A DNA stretch of 64,000 nucleotides from Verrucomicrobiota bacterium (GTDB taxonomy: Bacteria > Verrucomicrobiota > Verrucomicrobiia > Chthoniobacterales > Terrimicrobiaceae): the NCBI GenBank assembly GCA_017305195.1, contig JAFKMU010000044.1, forward strand, positions 124,001-188,000, given 5' to 3'. The translations under genes and the position numbers were made by a program. The notes under the pieces are model-generated. The model was given only the letters and a program-made list of their open reading frames with translations, was not told where the DNA came from and searched no databases. Position 1 is the stretch's first letter; every line of letters begins with the position of its first letter. Below, piece by piece: positions 59,720-64,000 of this stretch.

Positions 59720-62700
59720 TCAGGAAAGGATCTCGCGCAGACGGTCGCGATTGACGCGCACGACCCAGTTCTCGATGTGGTTCACCGCGCCGGTCTTGTC
59801 GTGGTATCCGCGCTCGACGCGGCACTGTACGACAGTTTCGGCGTGCTCGATCATGGTCGGCAGGCGGTCCTCTGGAAATGCCATCACGAGCTGGAGGCCG
59901 AAGTTGCGCGCCAGCGCGAGGCAATCGTCGATGCGGTCGCCGGAAAGTTTGCTGAAGGCCTCATCCATCACGACCAGCCCGAGCGTCGGCTGTCCACCGC
60001 GCCCGCCCACGTCGTAGACCCGATGAAAGGCCGCCAGCGTCGCCACGAAAAACGGCGCCTGGTTTTCGCCGCCGCTCTGCTTCTTGGCGCTCTTGTTGAG
60101 GGAGATCGCGGCTTCGTCACCCTTGCCACTGGGGCGAGCCTCGATGTCCCAGCGATGATAAAACCGATAGTCGAGCGCGCGCTGGCCCTTCTTGTCGTCG
60201 GGATTGTCGACGGACTCGATCGCGGCCATCAGTTCCTCCTTGGCCTTCTCGATCTCCTCGCGCTGCGCGGAGTTGAACAACCCCATGTCATCGCCGGAAG
60301 GCAGACCTTTTTCGACCAGCGCCCAGATCGCGCTATGGGCGCGGTCGCGGTGGCTGACGATCTGGTAAACGATGCCGCCGATATCGTGGAGCATCGCTTT
60401 GTTCAGCTCACGCTTCGTGCGCTCGGCTTCGTTGATCTTGTCGCGGAGGACATCGAGCACCTGATGCTGGAGGCGGTCCTCCCACTCGGTGCGAGCGCGC
60501 TCGGCTTCAGCCTGGAAACGATCCAGTTCCTGCTCGCCCAGTTCGCGGCACCGCTGGTCGTAGCGATCATTTTCCTCATCATCCGGATCGAAGACCTCGG
60601 CCATCTCGCGATGCACGAGGAGAAATTCACGCCTCGCATCATCGCGATTGCGTATGGCCTCGGCCGCGCGGTTCTGCTCCGAGGACGCCGCCTCGATCGA
60701 GGCCTCGATACGCTTCGACCAGGAGGAAAACTGCCGCCGGGCCTTGGTGATGTAATCCGCGATCTCGTCGTCGAGCACACCGCTGAGACGAGCCCGGCTG
60801 AGCTGGCGCTCCAGGCGCAGCCTCGACTCGTCATCCTCCGCCGCCCCGGCGCGGTCGCGCAGCTCGCGGATGTTCTGATCCACCACCTTCAGCCGCTCGT
60901 CGAGACGCACGGCACGTTCCGTCGCTCCGCGCTCGTCGCTTTCCAGCCGCTGCAGCTCCGCCACGGCTTTCTCGCGTTCCGGCGTGGAGAGGAGCTTGAT
61001 CGTCTCTTCGCGAATGTTGCGCTCGCGCTCCGCCTCGGGCAGGCGCTGGAGAGCGTGGGCGACCTTCGGGATCTCGGGGTGGATGAGATTGCGCTTCTCC
61101 GCGCGATCCAGCCAGGAACGCCAGTCGTTGCGCTCGCGCCGGATGCCGCTGAGTTCGTAACGCACGTCGGTGATTTCCTTTTCGCGGATCTCGCGCAGGC
61201 GGCGCAACCCCTCCTCGCCGATGGTCAGCTCCTTGGCAGGCTTGAGCAACACGCGGCGCGGCGGGTCCTTCAACCAGCCATCGCGCGACAGGGCTCGCTC
61301 GTGTTCCTCCAAAAACGTCGGGTGCTCGACCGGCATGATCTGGCCGAGCAGGCGGTCGAGATAGGCTGATGCGGCCTTGTGTTTCACCTCAAAGAAATCG
61401 CGCAGGCTGCCGCGCAGCGGCTTCGCCCCCGGCTTTCCAAGCTCCGCAGGGTTCAAGAGTACCTCGTCGGGACTGGAGACGCGCTGGGCCACTTCCCAGG
61501 CCGCATCGAAATTCTCCGCCAGGATCGAATGACGCTCCCCGGCCAGCAGGGTTTCGAGCAGCGGCCACCAGCTTTCCGCCGAGGGCTTCACCTCGATGAC
61601 GCGGCCAAGGGCCTGGGCCTTCACTCCCGCCTCGTGCAGGGCCTCCAGCAGCGGGGCGGAGGCGGTGCGATCCTTCTGGTAATTCTCCAGGTCGCGCACC
61701 AGATCTGCCTCGCGGCGCTCGGAACGACGTATTGCCTCCTCCAGCTCCGCGAGCCGCGCTTTGGCCTGATCCTGCAAACGTGCCCCCTCCCGGGACAGCC
61801 GCGTCACGATCTCAAGACCCGCCGCCTCATCGCCTTCGTTCACCGACTGGACCAGATGGAAACACTCTTCCAGCGACTCGAGGCCGAGCTGCTCGCCGAG
61901 GCGCAGCCAGTCGCGCCAGTCCTGGGAATAGTCGCGCAAGAACTGCCCGGCGACCTTGCGCGCCTCGCGCAGGGTGGTGAGTTCGCGCTCCAGCTTCGCC
62001 AGCTTCTCGCGCTCCTCGCTCAGGCGGGCAATCTGGGAATCGCGCCCGACCACGAGGCGCACCTCGTCGAGTTGCTCGCGGTAACGGTCGCGCTCGCTGA
62101 CCGCCTCCTTGCGGGCGAGCAGGTTGTTTTTGTTTTCCTCGACCAGTGTGCGCAGCTTCGTCTGGTCATTCTGCCACCGCTCGGAGGCCTCCTCGTGGGC
62201 CAGGGCGTCGCGCAGGTGCGTCCACAGCGCGGCCTCGCGCCGGTGCTTTGCCGCGACCGTGTGCAGTTCCCCGATCTTCGTCAGCCGCACGTGCTGGTCG
62301 CGCATCTTGTCGAGGCGCTCCTTGGCACGGCGGTGGGCGTCGACGCTTTCCTTCACCGCCCGCACGTCGGGCATTCCGGCCTCCAGAAGATAATCGCGGA
62401 TGAACGCCTCGAAGTTGCTCTCCGGCTGAAACGCCATCGCCTTGGGCAGCGTCTTGTTCATCTGCTCGCGGTCAAAGTGCAGCCCGGAACTCTGCCGCAT
62501 CTCCTCGAGATATGTGCGCTGGTGCTCCCAGGTCTCGCCGCCGAGGTCGCGCTTGAAATGCACGCGAAACTCATCCTCCGGCAAAAACTCCTCGCCGCCG
62601 AGCAGGGCGTTTTCGCGCAAAAAGTCACTGCGCTCCAGGCGCGTCGGTACCGTGAACCACAGCGTGCGCCCCTTCCCGGTCGGACTGTCAAACTCGATGC

Positions 62701-63061
62701 GCGCCCCCCAGGTCTGGCGGCGCGGCTCTGTCTCGCCCTCCTGCAGCGGAAACTGAAACTCCAGCGCGGCGATGGTGACGCCGCTCGTGCGCAGGTAGCG
62801 CTCCTGTCCGTCGCGGCCCAGCGTGTTCGTATCGCACAGGCAATACCCGCGCAGCGTACGCCCGCTTCCCGCACCCGCGGCGGCCTTGTTAAACCGGCTG
62901 AGATTCTCTCCCAGCATGACAAACTGGATCAGGTCGAGCAGCGCGCTCTTGCCCGAACCGTTCGCGCCCGTGATGAGCGAAAGCCCGCTGATGTCGATGA
63001 ACTGCCGGTAGCCGTACCAATTCACGGCGACAATACGGCTCAGGGTGATACGAGAGGTCAC
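59720..63061 (-). CDS. jetC: JetC, SMC/MukB-like ATPase of a Wadjet-type system
   Basis: A 1113-residue SMC-type ATPase. Walker A GANGSGKS at 32-39, an N-terminal globular part, two long charged coiled-coil arms, a hinge-like region around residues 470-560 (GRVIEVKPSAESWWPLLETLLAGERHS), then SGGENQ at about 996 and Walker B VVMDEAF with Asp1033/Glu1034. These are features of JetC in Wadjet anti-plasmid systems (and of related MksB). JetC loads on circular DNA and extrudes loops; cleavage is normally by JetD. Its own start follows the jetB stop by 5 bases. No jetD is seen after it. Confidence 0.85.
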   Translation of the reverse strand: MTSRITLSRIVAVNWYGYRQFIDISGLSLITGANGSGKSALLDLIQFVMLGENLSRFNKAAAGAGSGRTLRGYCLCDTNTLGRDGQERYLRTSGVTIAALEFQFPLQEGETEPRRQTWGARIEFDSPTGKGRTLWFTVPTRLERSDFLRENALLGGEEFLPEDEFRVHFKRDLGGETWEHQRTYLEEMRQSSGLHFDREQMNKTLPKAMAFQPESNFEAFIRDYLLEAGMPDVRAVKESVDAHRRAKERLDKMRDQHVRLTKIGELHTVAAKHRREAALWTHLRDALAHEEASERWQNDQTKLRTLVEENKNNLLARKEAVSERDRYREQLDEVRLVVGRDSQIARLSEEREKLAKLERELTTLREARKVAGQFLRDYSQDWRDWLRLGEQLGLESLEECFHLVQSVNEGDEAAGLEIVTRLSREGARLQDQAKARLAELEEAIRRSERREADLVRDLENYQKDRTASAPLLEALHEAGVKAQALGRVIEVKPSAESWWPLLETLLAGERHSILAENFDAAWEVAQRVSSPDEVLLNPAELGKPGAKPLRGSLRDFFEVKHKAASAYLDRLLGQIMPVEHPTFLEEHERALSRDGWLKDPPRRVLLKPAKELTIGEEGLRRLREIREKEITDVRYELSGIRRERNDWRSWLDRAEKRNLIHPEIPKVAHALQRLPEAERERNIREETIKLLSTPEREKAVAELQRLESDERGATERAVRLDERLKVVDQNIRELRDRAGAAEDDESRLRLERQLSRARLSGVLDDEIADYITKARRQFSSWSKRIEASIEAASSEQNRAAEAIRNRDDARREFLLVHREMAEVFDPDDEENDRYDQRCRELGEQELDRFQAEAERARTEWEDRLQHQVLDVLRDKINEAERTKRELNKAMLHDIGGIVYQIVSHRDRAHSAIWALVEKGLPSGDDMGLFNSAQREEIEKAKEELMAAIESVDNPDDKKGQRALDYRFYHRWDIEARPSGKGDEAAISLNKSAKKQSGGENQAPFFVATLAAFHRVYDVGGRGGQPTLGLVVMDEAFSKLSGDRIDDCLALARNFGLQLVMAFPEDRLPTMIEHAETVVQCRVERGYHDKTGAVNHIENWVVRVNRDRLREILS

Positions 63062-63066
63062 GAGGA

Positions 63067-63720
63067 TCAGGAAATAACAGGTTCTTCAGTCTCCGGCTCG
63101 CCATCGTGCGGGGAGGCCATGTCGACGCGCTCGCGCCATTGCTCGATGGAGTCAAACGGGATGGCCCGGGCCAGCGAGGGCAGCACCTCGATGAGGAGGT
63201 CGCCGGATTGTGTCATGTCCTCCGGGCGCTGGGTGCGAATGAGCCGGTAGCGCTTCAGGCGGCTGAGCGCGGCCTCGATCTGGGATTTCTCGGGGGGTTC
63301 GATCCGGTCAAAGAAGACGCGGAGCTTTTCCCAGAGATCGTCGAGTCGCATCAGCACGGCCGAGCTGGTTCCCGCCGTCTGCGCCTCGTCCCACAACCGC
63401 CAGAGGGTGAGGAGGATGAGGGTTTCGTCCTTGGTGAAATTCCCGAGCAGCTGGCACGACTCCATGCGCGGGCGCGCCTGCAGGAGCAGCGCCTCGTCGT
63501 CCACGATGAGCTCCAGCCCGAGCGGAGCCAGATAATCCTCCAGCCGGAAGCGATGATGATCCCGCGCCAGCAGGAAAAGCTCCCGCCCACTGCCGGTGTC
63601 GCCCAGCAGCACGCCGCGACCGAGCAATTCCGCCAGGATGTCGCGCAGCGGGGCGCGGTCCTCGGCGGCAACATCGGCCCAAAAGCTGGGCCAGAGGGGA
63701 TCGGTGCGTTCGTCGGTCAT
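63067..63720 (-). CDS. jetB: JetB, DUF4194-type kleisin-associated subunit
   Basis: A 217-residue soluble helical protein matching the JetB/MksE (DUF4194) pattern: RAPLRDILAELLGRGVLLGDTGSGRELFLLARDHHRFRLEDYLAPLGLELIVDDEALLLQAR, followed by TKDETLILLTLWRLWDE and a winged-helix-like ALSRLKRYRLIRTQR. It binds the kleisin JetA and bridges it to the SMC protein. Its start ATG overlaps the jetA stop (ATGA), and jetC starts 5 bases after its stop. Confidence 0.8.
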   Translation of the reverse strand: MTDERTDPLWPSFWADVAAEDRAPLRDILAELLGRGVLLGDTGSGRELFLLARDHHRFRLEDYLAPLGLELIVDDEALLLQARPRMESCQLLGNFTKDETLILLTLWRLWDEAQTAGTSSAVLMRLDDLWEKLRVFFDRIEPPEKSQIEAALSRLKRYRLIRTQRPEDMTQSGDLLIEVLPSLARAIPFDSIEQWRERVDMASPHDGEPETEEPVIS

Positions 63721-64000
63721 TGCGTGCGGTTTACCTCAAAGCGGTCCATCAGCCAATCGAGTTGCGTATCGCGGGCGACCTTTTCGGGTTCGAGCCCCGA
63801 GGATCGCCGCAGGCCGTCGACCTTCCAGCGAATGGTGCGTCCGTTTTCATCCTGCGCATGGTCGTAGGCCACGATGGCGAGCAGATCGAGGATCTCGTCC
63901 GTGTTCTCCACCGCAAAGTCGCCGACCGTGCCTTTCTCCCCTTTCTTCGGGAGAAACTTCGCGACCAGCTTGGCCGCGCGCAGCGGGGTGAGGGCCAGCC
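63717..64000 (-). CDS. jetA: JetA, 3' end only (kleisin-like subunit, cut by window edge)
   Basis: The last about 94 residues of a gene that continues beyond the right edge. The visible part reads LTPLRAAKLVAKFLPKKGEKGTVGDF, then a helical region DEILDLLAIVAYDHAQDEN and the end DWLMDRFEVNRTQ. Its overlap with jetB and its place as first gene fit the order jetA-jetB-jetC, in which JetA is the DUF3375-type kleisin. The fragment alone is too short for certainty. Confidence 0.6.
   Translation of the reverse strand, partial: LALTPLRAAKLVAKFLPKKGEKGTVGDFAVENTDEILDLLAIVAYDHAQDENGRTIRWKVDGLRRSSGLEPEKVARDTQLDWLMDRFEVNRTQ

Noticed and set aside
61379-63250. 623-codon + strand frame opposite jetC/jetB
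   Set aside because: Antisense to the SMC gene; Leu/Arg/Gln-rich shadow of coiled-coil codons.

Overview
The window is GC-rich (roughly 60-65 % by eye) and gene-dense. It carries PEP-CTERM proteins, a murC-murB fusion, a long-form IspH, a GTP-type PEP carboxykinase and a strongly divergent FtsZ. Together these point to Verrucomicrobiota, perhaps a Terrimicrobium-like or other spartobacterial lineage; this placement rests on gene content only. No tRNA, rRNA, CRISPR array or intact insertion sequence was found.

Region 1 (1-16714, + strand) is a division and cell-wall (dcw) cluster: ftsI (5' end outside the window), murE, murF, mraY, murD, a membrane-anchored LysM protein, ftsW, murG, a murC-murB fusion, ddl, ftsQ, ftsA and ftsZ. 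Most neighbours overlap by 1-4 bases. FtsZ keeps the GTP-binding signature but has lost two of the three usual acidic/amide residues of the T7 loop.

Region 2 (16922-19663) is a RiPP-type operon: an exported protein of unknown function, a precursor peptide with ten W-x-N motifs, an intergenic stem-loop, a radical SAM/SPASM maturase of the GRRM (three-residue cyclophane, 'triceptide') type, and a translationally coupled exported protein.

Region 3 (19664-34700) is mixed housekeeping: a luciferase-like oxidoreductase, an orphan Phd-like antitoxin, a cupin, a CPA2 antiporter, clpB with a promoter that predicts a near-leaderless mRNA, a small PEP-CTERM protein, a DsbD-like thiol reductase, accA, a LysM/YkuD-like protein that lacks the catalytic residues, ispH and a secreted esterase. 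Two intergenic elements of about 340 bp, each bounded by long inverted repeats, lie here.

Region 4 (34800-40771) is an accessory island. It holds a Phd/VapC toxin-antitoxin pair flanked by short repeats, two unknown genes, and a more AT-rich pair made of an Eco57I-like DNA methyltransferase and a candidate PD-(D/E)xK nuclease.

Region 5 (40778-46975) has a minus-strand operon (rhomboid-fold protein without catalytic serine, DUF2270 protein, mazG, a glycosyltransferase-like protein and a small membrane protein). It is divergent from pckG, whose predicted promoter contains a perfect palindrome.

Region 6 (47272-53737) looks like a redox regulon. A RegB/RegA-like two-component pair faces a PEP-CTERM/pseudopilin/DJ-1 group and a PCu(A)C-SCO-cytochrome c operon. 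Three near-identical palindromes resembling RegA-family binding sites lie before regB, before the PEP-CTERM gene and before the copper/cytochrome operon.

Region 7 (53826-64000, minus strand) carries dinB, a GNAT protein, a coiled-coil/HTH protein, a DUF748 protein, an alpha/beta hydrolase, and the jetC, jetB and 3' end of jetA of a Wadjet-type anti-plasmid SMC system. No jetD is visible beside jetC.
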